Assembly (NCBI RefSeq): GCF_000787575.1
Contig: NW_012236503.1
Coordinates: 186,001 to 250,000 of the forward strand
DNA: 64,000 nt
Reading direction: 5' to 3'
Origin: Acytostelium subglobosum LB1
Taxonomy: Eukaryota; Evosea; Eumycetozoa; Acytosteliales; Acytosteliaceae
Part shown: positions 34,742 to 47,000 of the stretch, piece after piece
Layout: every line of letters starts with the position of its first letter
How positions within the stretch are numbered: the first letter of the stretch is position 1
The notes under the pieces: generated by a model
The model's database searches: none
The model's input: the letters and a program-made list of their open reading frames with translations, nothing else
Told to the model about the DNA's origin: nothing
Translations under genes and position numbers: made by a program

Positions 34742-36151
34742 ATGGAAAGACAATACTTTACATTTGTATCATCATTATTGCTCGCTTTGGCAGTTGTTGC
34801 AGCTTTTGCAAGTGTTGGAGAGGCTGCTGGAACACCCAACATCATTGTTGACTTCACCGTAAAGTCATTCAATGTCACAAACATGTCGATTGGATCGACT
34901 GTGTCTACTTATGGCTCAACTAACTTGATCAAAGGAGGTGCTGCCTCGACAAACTGGAGAACTCTGCTTGGCAAACTCGGACCCCTAGTCTGGCGGATAC
35001 CCCTTCGCTACTTCAATGGCAACGTCGGATCGTCTGCTGGAGGCAACTTTGGCGACACCAACGGCGCCGCCTACATCCAGGCCATCCGCAACATTAGCGG
35101 AATCCCCTTTGTCGTAATTGGTGGTTCCACCAACGACAATGACATCACCACGTCGGATGCCGCCTCGCTTGTCCACTACTTTAACGACAATGGCGGTAAG
35201 AATGGCGGCCCAGTCGACTACTACGTCATTGGCAACGAGCCCGACAATGGCTTTGGAATGGACAACTACATCTTTGGAGGCGCCGGCAATGCAGGCTACC
35301 ACAACATTGCTGTTGCTATGCGTGCTGCCACTACACGCCGTCTGTACCTCGCCGGTCCCTCGTTAGTCACATGGGCCGACTACAAGTACGGCGACTTCAA
35401 CAACTTCATGAGCAACTGCAATGCCGACACCGACATCATCGACTTCCACAAGTATGGCGACGGCAAGGTGTTGGGCAACATCAACGCCACATACCAGTAC
35501 CGCGATGCCCTCAACTGGCTGCGCCAACAGATCAATGTGTACTTTGGCGCACGTGCCAATCAAATCAACATTCAGCTTGGTGAGTTCAACTACAACTCAT
35601 GGTACGATGGCTCGTGGGCCCAGGCCTTCTACACCTCGCGCAATCTCGTCCACACCGTGTCTACCATCGGCCAGGTGCTCAGCCGCGGCGGTCGCGCTTA
35701 CAACTATGCAGACAACAATGGCGCCCTCGGTCTCATTACCGACGGTACCTCCAACAATGACGCACCAGCCGGCAAGTACGTCCCACTGCCATCCTACTGG
35801 GGCATTGCCGCATGGACTGGCGGTAGCTACCTGCGTAAGCTGGGCACTGTGATGGTGAGCGCCACATCGCTAGTCGACGGCGTCGAGGTTTACGCCACCG
35901 ACAACAAGGCCAAGATTGTGCTGATCAACAAGTCCGAGACCCAGGACCAAGCACTCGTCATTCAGATGAATGGCAAGACAACTGGCATCTACTCGCTTTA
36001 CTCGTTCCGTCGTGGAATGACCGCCACAGACTTCACCAACGGCCTCCAATTCAAGGCTCCACTCAAGACAGTCTCTAGCGCCACATACCAAAATGGTATC
36101 ATCTCAGTTACCATTCCATGGATGAGTGTTATTGTTGCCATTGTTGATTGA
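34742..36151 (+). CDS. Secreted glycoside hydrolase (clan GH-A-like), intronless
   Basis: One exon of 469 aa starts with a signal peptide (LLLALAVVAAFASVGEAA). The barrel part shows beta strands typical of clan GH-A: LVWRIPLRYF, IPFVVIGG, VDYYVIGNEPDNG with Glu as probable acid/base after strand 4, DIIDFHKYG, and INIQLGEFNYNS with Glu as probable nucleophile after strand 7. A C-terminal beta sandwich (from about 385) follows, as in GH30, GH39 and GH79 relatives. I cannot assign the exact family. It is probably exported and cleaves a polysaccharide or glycoprotein sugar, for example of bacteria, the slime sheath or the spore coat. It lacks introns and is GC-rich and Gly-rich compared with neighbours, so acquisition from bacteria is possible but unproven. 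Confidence 0.78.
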   Translation: MERQYFTFVSSLLLALAVVAAFASVGEAAGTPNIIVDFTVKSFNVTNMSIGSTVSTYGSTNLIKGGAASTNWRTLLGKLGPLVWRIPLRYFNGNVGSSAGGNFGDTNGAAYIQAIRNISGIPFVVIGGSTNDNDITTSDAASLVHYFNDNGGKNGGPVDYYVIGNEPDNGFGMDNYIFGGAGNAGYHNIAVAMRAATTRRLYLAGPSLVTWADYKYGDFNNFMSNCNADTDIIDFHKYGDGKVLGNINATYQYRDALNWLRQQINVYFGARANQINIQLGEFNYNSWYDGSWAQAFYTSRNLVHTVSTIGQVLSRGGRAYNYADNNGALGLITDGTSNNDAPAGKYVPLPSYWGIAAWTGGSYLRKLGTVMVSATSLVDGVEVYATDNKAKIVLINKSETQDQALVIQMNGKTTGIYSLYSFRRGMTATDFTNGLQFKAPLKTVSSATYQNGIISVTIPWMSVIVAIVD

Positions 36152-36203
36152 TTGATTGATTAAATAGGTCTCGTTAAGAATGATTGTTGGTGATTACTTC
36201 TGG

Positions 36204-38045
36204 CTATGATTCGTTATAATGTAGTTCCAAAGATGGTATTGAATTGATCAATGACATTACCTCGTCAGTGATGGTACAACGATATGTAGTTAATGATCGG
36301 AGTCGTCCGCCTTTGCTTGAGCTTGCGAGCAGTCCTTTGGCAACTTTATCTAGCTGCCAATCATCGAGATCCAAATCCAGTGACATCAAAGATGTGTTGT
36401 TTGCGAAGCTATTGATAATGGTTGTGGCAACCACCTCATCATCAGCATTATCTGGTTCTGGAAATGGTATAATCTTCAACTTGTGGACAGTCTGGACATT
36501 GCTTCCAATAAACTTAAACAACTGATCGGTAACTATTTGATTGATTGAGTTAATGAATGATCAACAACCAACCAATCATTCCATTCAATACTTACGCTGG
36601 TAGTTAACTTCGTCCATTCTCAATTTCAATGATTGAATGGTGATGTTTGATCGATTAATCAATCCTTCGAGTATTGTGCCAAAGTTAACATCATTGTAGA
36701 GGCCCAGGTGTGTGATGCTCTGGTTGGCGAGCAGTGCATTGAAGAACAGCTGAGTGTATTGTAGTTTAGCATCATCATTAAAAATCCCAGGTATCATGAT
36801 GTCCAAACTGGTGAGTGTCTGATTGGCCTTGAGTGCCACCAATGATGAATGGGGCTCTGCCAACCTGGACAATCCATTGTGCCCTTCCAGATGGCTGAAT
36901 GCCCTCCAAAACTCATCCGTATGTCCGTATCGTCCTCCTATCCAAAGATTGGTCAATGATTGTGATTGGAAGAGTGAGCCAATTGCACGATCCTTGAGCG
37001 TGAGGCACTCGCCACCGATGCTCGTGTCCAACGTGATGAGTTGATTGCTGATGCTCACGATCCTGTTCCAAAGCTTGTCAAAGCGGCCATATAGAAAGCC
37101 TTCTTGAAGGCTATAGAAGTCAAACGAGGAATCTAATTCCAAGTGTCGAAGATGTTTGAGTCTTGTTATCCATTTGGTGCTGATGTACCAACATTCTCCA
37201 TTAACGGATATAGTGGATAAGTTGGCAAAGTATGGTAAGCTTAGAATATCCATCATACTACTTCTCTTGTTGATACAATTAAGTCTGAATGATATCGATT
37301 GAATGTTGTTGGTCGCGACTGTCACTGCTTCTTGCTCCTCTTCCATCCCCACCTCCTTGCGCCATTGTCTGTAGAACTTCTTCAAGTTTGGATATCGAAA
37401 TATCTTTCTTTGGTCAACCAGCTTGCGAGTCCAATATTCTTGCTCGTCCTTTGCTCCTTCGTCCACATTGGTGATTGGCAGGTACACTCTCATCTCCTCT
37501 GGCTCATCCCTGCGCCACCATATCCTGCGCTCAGCCACATATTCATCTTCTTCAGTCTCGTTCATTAACGACGAGTCGTAGTTGCCATTTTCAAGTTGAT
37601 CTTGGACATCTAGCTCTCGTCTTTGTCTCTCCTCCTCGCTGTCATACATCTCGTCATCATCGTATAGTGGTGAGGAGGATGTTGTTGATGACGGTGTATC
37701 ATCTTCAAACAATGATGTAGGCTCGAACTTTGACTTCTCAATCATATTGAGATCGATGTACCTGATGTGTTTGAAAAGTGACCATTGCGAAGGTGTGCCT
37801 CGCAGGATGTTGCCCAGTGTATCATGAGGCATGTATTCGAGCTCGTCTCCAGCTGACCCAATTGCCATCGTCACCAATGTGAACCAACGTCTATTTACCA
37901 ATGCCAGATTCCACATCCATTGTTCGAAGCATAGATTACTATCTTCATTCATACATCCCTCTCTCTTTATGTATTCTACATCATTTAGAAGAAGAGATAA
38001 AATTGAACATTGTAATAATACTGGTAATGATACATTATCATCCAT
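36204..38045 (-). CDS. F-box/LRR-like dictyostelid family protein A
   Basis: Exons 36596-38045 and 36204-36532 give 592 aa. The N-terminus (LLQCSILSLLLNDVEYI...MWNLALVNRRWFTLVTMAI) looks like an F-box-type helical motif. An acidic low-complexity insert (about 120-170) and a conserved block (EYVAERRIWWRRD, LKKFYRQWRKEVGMEE) follow. The second half consists of irregular leucine-rich repeats (FANLSTISVNG, LKHLRHLELD, LTNLWIGG, QTLTSLDI, QSITHLGLYN, RLRSLTTYR). The family probably uses its F-box to join an SCF ubiquitin ligase and its repeats to bind a target, but that is inferred from architecture only. A paralogue lies immediately upstream in the same orientation. The gene's 3' end is 52 bases from the convergent glycoside hydrolase. 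Confidence 0.7.
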
Positions 38046-38110
38046 TGATTGGGTTAATATATATTTATATGAATGAATGAATGAAGAATGTACAAATGAA
38101 TTAGTTTTTT

Positions 38111-39919
38111 TTAGTTTCCCTCATCAACTTGAAGCCTTTCCAATTGGAATTGCTCCAGTGTGGGGATAGACTTGGCAATGGCCAACATCTCGGCTGTAAG
38201 TCGTGGATAGTTATAAAGAGTGAGTGATCGAAGTCGTCCACCATTGATAGAACTTGCCACCAATCCTTTCAGTGTAGGTTCAATCTGCGACTTGTTTGAG
38301 AAATACAAGTACAATGACTCCAAAGTTGTGTTGCTCGCAAAGCAATTGTGGATTGATGTTGCCAACGCCTCCTTATCAACCTCTCCATCATCAATATCAG
38401 TGAAATTCATTATCCTCATCTTCTTTATTGTCGGTATATTACTTCCAATCAACCTATATACCTGACTGGCAAATCTTGTTGGAGCTATTGATTGATAGAG
38501 TATTTGGGTTAGTAAATGATTGATTGATCGATTGATTGATTGAATGAATGATCGTGGACTTACAATAATTAAATATTAACTCCAATGATTGAATGGTGGT
38601 GTTTGATCGGTTGACCAATCCATCTAGAAGTGTGCCAAGGTTGACTCCATTATTGATGGACAAGTGAGTGATGCTCTTGTTTGCGAGCAACGCTTTGAAG
38701 AATAATTGAACATATTGTCCACGATGATTAATCGATTCATCAGTCTTGGGGAAAATGATTTCCAAGAAAGTGAGCGTCTGGTTGGCGACTAGTGCATCCA
38801 AGAGTACCCTTCCATTTGATGATGAACCACGATCAGAATTGTCATTCTCTATATCACTGAATGTGGGCCAGAAGTGTTCAAGTGATCCGCTTATAGACAG
38901 ACTGGTCAATGTAGGCGATTGGAACAGAATTCCAATAGCTTGGTCTTTGAGAGTGTGGCATTCACCGTTCACAGACGCATCCAATGTGATCAGTCGATGA
39001 CTAATGCTGGCAATGCGGTTCCACAACTTGTCAAAATCTGGTTCGGCTTCATTGTCGCGGGTATGTATAAAGAGATATATCTTCAGATGTTGAAGATGCG
39101 GTAACCTTGTTAACCATTTGGAACCAAGGTCGTAGATTTCTCCATGGACCTCCACGCTGGTCAAGTTGGCAAAGTAGTAGGGAATCAATTCGATCATTCT
39201 CCTGCCACTATCATTACAATACTTCTTCTTGTTCTTGTAAGTTATCGATTGGATCTTGTTACTTGATAGATTAGAGGCGTCCCCAAGCACTCCTCCATTC
39301 CAACCTCCATTCTCCACTTTTTGTAGAACTTTTTAACATCTAGAAAGTAATACCCGAATCGGTGAAAATACCAATGATCACCTTGCTCCTCCGTAGGCTC
39401 CAGGTCCTTTTGCCACCATGATCTTCTCTCCGCCACATATTCATTCTCCTCAGACTCGTTGTTGTCCAAAGGTTCCTCTTCTACCTCATCTTCATCTTCA
39501 TCATATTCTTCATCGGTATGCTCATCATCATCATCAATGGGCTCTTCAATTATCTCCAAACAATCTTTTTGATAGTATTCCAATTTGTTTAGATCGATAT
39601 GTTTGATATGTTTGAATAGTGACCAATGAAGATTGTGTTCAAGTCCTTTCAATATACTTTGCAATGTATGTCTAGGCATTGATGATAAATGATGACCAAT
39701 ATAATCTATTCTCAATGTGACCATATCGAACCAATATCTGTTGACCAAAGCTAAGTTCCACATCCACTTATCGAAACAAATATATTCTACACCATTTAGA
39801 TTCCTCTCACCATTCTTCTTTATATTACTCTTCATAAGTAATGTTATAATAAAACATTGTAATGTTCTTGGCAATACATTATTGTTATTATTATTATTAT
39901 TATTTGTACATGTATCCAT
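38111..39919 (-). CDS. F-box/LRR-like family protein B, paralogue of A, with one apparent frame slip
   Basis: Exons 38564-39919 and 38111-38484, with the intron at the same place as in paralogue A. The start chosen is ATG 39919, aligning with A. The upstream ATG at 40033 would add 38 residues across the promoter. Conserved parts match A: CFDKWMWNLALVNRYWFDMVT, acidic insert, NEYVAERRSWWQKD, KKFYKKWRMEVGMEE, then NKIQSITYKN and leucine-rich repeats. Between the last two blocks the frame changes by one base at the CCCC run at 39281-39284 (GGGG on the coding strand). One more G there would give a 576-aa protein, similar to A. It is either a sequencing error or a young disabled copy. The function is inferred as for A. 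Confidence 0.65.
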
Positions 39920-40107
39920 TATTATTTGTTTGAAAGAATGACAAAGAAACGAATGAAGCCAAAGAATTTTCAAAGGGAAGGGAGCCCTTTGACATTTCTT
40001 CAAGTTTCGTTGAGGCCAACAGACTTGACACACATCATTGCATCGCCGACCAAAAGTTCATTCATTCTTTCAATCATTCAATCAATCATATATATATAGA
40101 TATTTAG

Positions 40108-42119
40108 ATGTTGAAGAAACAATCACTAAAAGAGAAGCAAAGACGAAAGTCATACTATCTATCAACTTGGATCTTCCTCAAGACTCTATCAATCGTATTC
40201 TTTGTTGCCTTCTTCTCATCATAGTATGTTTGATCGTATGATTGATCTTATGATTTGAATGATAATCACTCACTTACTTCATATGTATGAATAGTATTCA
40301 AATCAATGGACTTGTAGGAGATGATGGTATACTACCGATAACAGCCATTGTTGGATACAAAGGTTGAGAATAATGTAGAGATCAATTCGATATGGATGTT
40401 GTTGATACATCCTACAAAGGGTTTGGGCATGCCAGTCAATACAATGTTACAATCGATATGTATACTTGGTTTGATCTCAAGCTCACTGTCCATCTTTACA
40501 ATGTCACACTCAATCTATCTCGGCTTCACATGGTTCTTCTACTTCCTCATCGTTGACGTTGGTCAGATCTTCTATACATATCAAGTATGTTGTTATTGTT
40601 GCTGTCACGTGACAATGATTGATCACCTCTCGCTAACCATCAAACACGATGATCATCATCATAAAGTGGGATCACCTGTTGCTAGAATGTGCATTCCTTG
40701 CCATCTTCATATCACCATTTGGCTCAGAATATGATGAGAAGCCATCACAACCAATCAGATACCTCTTCAAGTATGTTGGACTCACTCGCTCGGTCACTCA
40801 ATCACTCAATCCCATCTCACTCACACACCTTCAAACATAATCAGATGGCTTGTCTTTAGATTGATCTTTGGAAGTGGACTGGTTAAGCTTACACCAATAT
40901 GGTCTTCATTACAAGCTATGAGCTATCATTACGAGACCCAATGTATACCCAATGTATTTGTATGTACATCATTGATCAGTCCCATTGGGGCTGGGGCTTG
41001 GGCTTGGGCTGAGGCAAAGCCCCACATCCAGGTCATCCAGACTAACCAACATCAATCAATCAATCACTCTAGAGTTATTACTTTCACCAACTTCCACAGA
41101 TGTTCCACAAGGTACATTACATTGATTGATTGAATGATCGTCACGCTGGACACTCACTTACTCACAACATACCTCCACACATCCAACCATATTAGTTTGA
41201 AACAATGATGACACTGGTAGTGGAGATACTCATTCCTCCTTTGTTCTTTGCACCACGTACATTTAGGATTGGAGCATGCTTGGTTAATGTTGGACTGCAG
41301 CTGATGATCATACTCACTGGCAACTACAACTTTTTCAATTACCTAACGATTGCATTGTTGATATTACTGCTGGACGACTCGTTCCTCATTTCAATCATGC
41401 TACCCTTCCGCCAGAAGCTGCTGGAGCTCGAGTCGCTCAAGAACAGGATCTACCACTTCAAGCGACCCGACTTTGGCCTGTCGAACCTCAACTCCAAGAA
41501 CCTGCTGGTGCCATTCGTGTTCATCCTGATCGGCACGTCGTCGCTGTTCTCAATGACGCGCTACCTGCAGCGCAGCAGTGTGCCCGTGCTGATACAGCGC
41601 GTCAACTCGGCCGTCAGCCTCTACCACCTGACGGCCGTGTACGGCCTGTTCTCGCACATGACCACTGAGCGCTTTGAAATCTCGATTGAGGGCAGCGACG
41701 ATGGGCAGCTGTGGCAAGAGTACGAATTCTATTACAAACCTGGCAATCTGTCGAGGATGCCGCCGTTCATCTTCCCTGGCCACAAGCCGCGTCTGGACTG
41801 GCAGATGTGGTTCGCGGCACTCTCTGCCGACGCTCGTGGACAAGGCTGGATCGTCCACTTCATGGCCAAGCTGTTGGAGGGCTCGCACGAGGTGCTCAGT
41901 CTTATTGAATACTCGCCGTTTCCATCGGAGCAGCCGCCAAAGTACATCAGGGCGCAGCGTTATCTCTACCGATTCACTGATTGGCGAGCCAGTGGGCACA
42001 GCGTGGCGGACGATGCCAACAACGACAATTGGTGGGAGCGTCAATTCGTCGGCCAATACATTCGACCATTCTCATTGGCAGACTATCGTCATACCACCAG
42101 CAACAACAGCAACAAATAA
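40108..42119 (+). CDS. Lipase maturation factor family membrane protein, with one apparent frame slip
   Basis: Six exons (40108-40223, 40295-40584, 40667-40770, 40845-40959, 41073-41111, 41196-42119). Diagnostic family segments appear in order: [77 protein letters not shown] and, at the C-terminus, RYLYRFTDW and [16 protein letters not shown]. Several TM helices are visible. LMF proteins sit in the ER membrane and help fold and assemble secreted lipases. In exon 2 the frame slips by one base at CAAAGG (about 40358-40361). With one A fewer the reading is continuous and gives about 528 aa. The 39-base fifth exon has the only GTACAT donor in the window, but it is needed for the conserved HQLP...FHKFE block. 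Confidence 0.82.
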
Positions 42120-42120
42120 A
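42115..42120 (+). terminator. AATAAA overlapping the LMF stop codon
   Basis: The stop TAA (42117-42119) lies within AATAAA. If used, the 3' untranslated region would be very short. Confidence 0.4.
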
Positions 42121-42298
42121 AGATGTATCATAAATGTCGCGATCGATTGACCAATCTGATCAAGTCAGTGAACTTCAATCACCCCCAGGCGCCACCACGC
42201 ACTCATCTTGATCATCAACCCGATCGGGAAGACATACTTTCATTTAATTTCAATCAACTAATCAATCATTCAATCATATAATTACATTATTACAAAGG

Positions 42299-43353
42299 AT
42301 GGATGGATCATCATCATCATTGAGACATATATTGTTAGGAACTATACAGGGACACATCTGGGTTGGAGTTGCCATCGCAACCTTGTTGGCTTTACATGGT
42401 CTGCGCAAGAAGTCGTTGAACATGTCAGGTGCGATCGCTGCTTGGTTCACAGGCTTGATCACATTCACAGCAGGTCACACCTTTGCCGCGATCCTCATCG
42501 CCTTCTACCTATCATCGTCTTATCTGACCAAATACAAAGCGTCCATCAAGAAGAAGCTTGAGGAAGATCACAAAGTTGGTAGGTGTCTGAGAATGAATGA
42601 ATGAGTGTGTCTGAGATGGATGTGAATATTGACGCGACTACTCACTCATTCACAGGTGGCCAGAGGAACTATATACAGGTGTTCTCAAACAGTCTGGTGG
42701 GCACTGTACTGGCACTGGCGCATATGTTGGTGAGCAACAGTCGATGGAACACATATATTGACTCGAGATACCCTTTGGACGTGTTCTTGTTATGTGCATT
42801 TGTAGGACAGTATGCATGCTGCAATGGTGACACATGGGCTTCAGAATTGGGCATACTTAATAAGACACAGCCGATCTTGATCACAAAGCTTAGACGTGTG
42901 CCACCTGGTACTAACGGCGCAATCAGTCCCCTTGGCACATTCGCATCACTCATGGGTGGTCTCTTCATTGGAGTATGCTACTACGTACTCTCCATCCTAT
43001 TCGCACCAGCCAACGTCACCGCTCACCAACCCCAATATCCAATCATACTCTTGGCGTCATTCTCTGGCATATGTGGATCGATGGTATGTTGTTGTTGGAC
43101 CATGTTGAACAAGATGCAACTCTAACACCTCATTCATTCATTGTTTTAGATTGATTCACTACTTGGAGCTACTGTTCAATACTCTGGATGGGACATCAAG
43201 AATAACAAGGTCACAAACATCCAACCAAAGTCAAAGAATAATCTGATTGCACATCTTAGTGGAGCGGACATATTGGACAATCATCAAGTCAACTTCCTGT
43301 CATGTCTATCAATGTCCATCATCAGTGGCTGCATTGGATATTGTTTACTATGA
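42299..43353 (+). CDS. TMEM19/DUF92 family membrane protein
   Basis: Exons 42299-42578, 42656-43083 and 43150-43353 give 303 aa (human TMEM19 is 336). Conserved TMEM19/DUF92 features are present: KKKSLNMSGAIAAWFTGLITF-type start, the glycine- and aspartate-containing block CCNGDTWASELGILNKTQPILITKLRRVPPGTNGAISPLG, and SLLGATVQYSGWD. It has about six hydrophobic helices. In bacteria and plants DUF92 relatives include phytyl-phosphate kinase-like proteins (VTE6). The eukaryotic TMEM19 role is unclear. The first intron has a GTAGGT donor, unusual here, and splicing restores the GGQRNY codon. Confidence 0.87.
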
Positions 43354-44029
43354 AATTACAATATATCCAAAATACATGTACTCTTCATTCATTGATCATT
43401 TGACAAGTCTTGGACTTCTTGGATGTGTCATCACCAAAGGGTTGGTGATGAGGCAACATGTTGGACATCGACATCCTTAGTTAATGTGTTGTGTGTGTGT
43501 GTCGGGTGGACCCGAAACGTCAACAACCTTATGATGGAAATTAAACACACATAATTAAGGTGTGTGTGTCATGTGATTGATCATCTGATGAAAGTGTGTG
43601 TGTGTGTGTGTATCTTGAGATTGATCATCAGAGAGTGTCTATAATTAACTATCAATCATAGTTTTAAAAGACCACGACCTAACACTACCACTACCACTAG
43701 TTCGTTGGTAGGCTGTTGCCACCTCTACCTATACCTCAATGTTTTAAACACACATGATTGATGCAATCACATGATTGTTTCGTTAACAAACACTGGACAC
43801 TAATCCATCCCATCAAACAAACATCGCCGTTGATGCCAATGGCGTGGTTGATCCACATCCATTCCAGTCTGTCAGTCAATCAATCAATACCCTCACTTAG
43901 TTCACATAAAGGAACTATTATTTAACTTTAAAGTTATAATTATTACCAAGTTTAACTGTTGTTGTATCATTATTATATCTGTATCAAATTTAAAATATAT
44001 AATACATATAATCAATCAATCGATCAAAC
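43354..44029. other. Intergenic, 676 bases, with TG repeats
   Basis: Two (TG)n tracts occur, at about 43490-43502 and 43594-43611. The rest is AT-rich with CCACTACCACT near 43686 and CAAT runs. There is no ORF of substance. The last 100 bases are the AT-rich promoter of the P4-ATPase. Confidence 0.5.
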
Positions 44030-47000
44030 ATGGACTTGAACCAAAGGTTCATATACATCAATGATGAGTTGGAGAACAGAGAGTTCAATTTCCCCAACAA
44101 CAAGATACACATTCATACCTACTCGGTACTTCATTTCCTCAAGAGGTTCCTCTGGCACAACACATTTAGACTTGGATATATATATCTGTTGCTGATCACT
44201 ATTCTCCAGGTATGTTTGAATATTCAATATATTGATTGATTGATTGAATGACCATACTAATATTAATGATTATTCTCCAGCTAATCCCATCACTTAGTAC
44301 TATTGGTACTTTTACGACTTTGGGACCATTGTTGGTAATGGTTGTGGCAACATTTGTGTTGCAATTGTTGACTACTATTCAGCAACAGCGTCATTTGGAT
44401 AGGGATGTGAATTTGAAGAAGGTGTCGATTCTGCGTGGTGCAGTCTTCAATGATGTTGCCTCCTACAAGTTGAAGCCTGGCGATGTTATAAAGGTGTCGA
44501 ACAATGAATACATACCTGCAGATTTAATGTTGTTGGCCACTAGTGATATGGACAACGTGTGCATGGTCGAGCAGTACGAGACGGCCGATGGAGAAGTCAA
44601 GTTGTCGAGCAAGTCCGCACTAGAGTTCACCTCCACTCTTAAGGACCCAAGATCTCTAGCAGAACTCGATGCCAAGATATCATGTAGCGAGCCTGGTACC
44701 TTGCCATCAAACTTTAGAGGCCAGATGCTCCATGATCGTGTTACAGAGAACATAGGTTTCCAACACTTTGTTACTCGTGGCGCAAAGATCACCAACACCA
44801 AGTGGGTCTACGGCTGTGTCATCTACACTGGCCACCACTCGCTTGTGCCTGCCCTCGAGATTGAAGGCCTGTCCACCAACAAAAAGACCAAGCTCGGACG
44901 TGTGGAGCGCATGACCAACTACTTCTTGTTCTCGCTGTTGTCAATCTCTGTGCTGTTGGCCGCCATTTCGACCATCGTGTACCGCACCAAGATGGACTAT
45001 GATACCTGGTACTTGGACCTATCCAGCATGACCGTCGCCACCATGTTCTTCACCTTTATCATCCTCTACAATGGTCTGATTGCCATCACACTCTATTTCA
45101 CCATCGACATCATCAAGCTCATCAACATGACCTTTGTCAATGAGGATATTGCCGGCTCTCGTCAGTTCCCCAAGTCGTCGACACTGATTGATGAGTTGGG
45201 ACAAGTGGCCTACTTGTTCTCAGACAAGACTGGAACACTTACACAGAACCAGATGGTGTTGAAGAAGTGTTCGATAGGAGGTACCGTGCATCTAGTTGAC
45301 AATTTGGCTGCCCCTGGACATCAAATGGAGCCAATGAGCAACAATAATGGAGAGACCACAATGAAGTTGTTCCCAGTTGACGAGGCTTTGTACCAATCCA
45401 ACCAGACTCGAATGGACTACTTCATGGCTATCATGACTTGCCACACCGTTTGCACTGAAGATGGCGACCAAGGAGAGGTGTTCTACAAGGGTTCCTCGAT
45501 GGATGAGTTGGCTTTGCTCAAGGGTGCCCTGTCCAATGGCTACAAGTTGCACAAGCGTGTCAACAACTTCCTCTCTATCTCTATCCAGGGACAATCCTAC
45601 GAGTTCCAGGTAGTAGAGATTATTGGTTTCACATCGTCCAGAAGAAGAATGTCCGTCATCGTTCGCAATCCAATCAACAACCAGGTGATGCTCTACATGA
45701 AAGGCGCTGATGAGGAGATCTTCCTGCGTCTGGCACCCAAGCAGCCATTCGCCGACAAGACCATCACCGACCTTGAGAACTTTGGCAAAGAGGGCCTTAG
45801 GACATTGTGTGTTGCTCAAAAGATACTAAAGGAAGAGACCGTTGTGCGATGGGTCAACGATTACCGTGCAGCCAAGTCCACTTCAAACGCCGATGCCATC
45901 CGTGCACTTGAGGCCGAGATGGAGAGCAATCTCACACTGTTGGGCGCCACAGCAGTTGATGATAAACTGCAAGAGGGAGTACCAGAGACCATCCACACTC
46001 TCCGCTCGAGTGGAATCAAGATGTGGGTGCTCACCGGAGACAAGTTGTTGACTGCCATGAACGTCGGTGCTAGCTGTCGTCTGATCGACGAATCAACCAT
46101 GGAGATCCTTGTGCTGGCCGAGAACTCGGAGAATGAATGTGTCTCGATGTTGAACGAATACCTAGCAACCGCCACTGAGAAGAGGAACAAGAAGGACATT
46201 GCCCTGGTCTTCTCGGGCACCAACCTCGAGTACTTGCTGTCCAACCCTACCACCAAGTTGCAGTTCCTCAAGCTTGCAGAGAACTGTAATGTAGCCATTG
46301 GTTTCCGTCTTTCCCCCAACCAGAAGTCATCTGTGATCAACTTGGTCAAGAACAACATCCAGGATGTCACACTCGCAATTGGTGATGGTTCCAATGATAT
46401 TGGAATGATTGACAATGCAGACATTGGTGTCGGTATCATTGGTCACGAGGGTATCCAAGCTGCACAGACTGCCGACTACTCTCTTTCTGAGTTCCGTTTG
46501 CTCGAGCGCCTACTACTGTTGCATGGCCGCAATGCATACCAACGTGTCACCTCGTTCATCTTGTACATCATGAACAAGTCGGCAACACTTGTCTTTACGC
46601 AGTTCTGGTACACCATCTACACACTGTCGTCTGGCTCGACGTTGTACGATCCAACAACCATCGTTCTGTACAGCTTCCTGTTCACACTGTTCCCAGCTAT
46701 TGCTCTTGGAGTCTTTAACCGAGCTGTGGGCACTGGTAACACCAACACATTCCCAGAGCTCTACCAGGATGGACCGATGCTGGCGCACTTCAACTTCCGC
46801 ATGTTCTTCTTCACCATCCTCTCGGCGTTGTACCAATCGCTGTGCATCTTCTTTGTGCCGGTGCTGAGCATGAATCGCGGAATCATCTATGGCGACGGTC
46901 ACAACATTGACGAGTTCTACATGGGAGTTCTGGTATTCACCTGTCTGGTATTCACTGTCAACTTCAAGGTGGCACTGGAGACTCTAACATGGACATGGGT

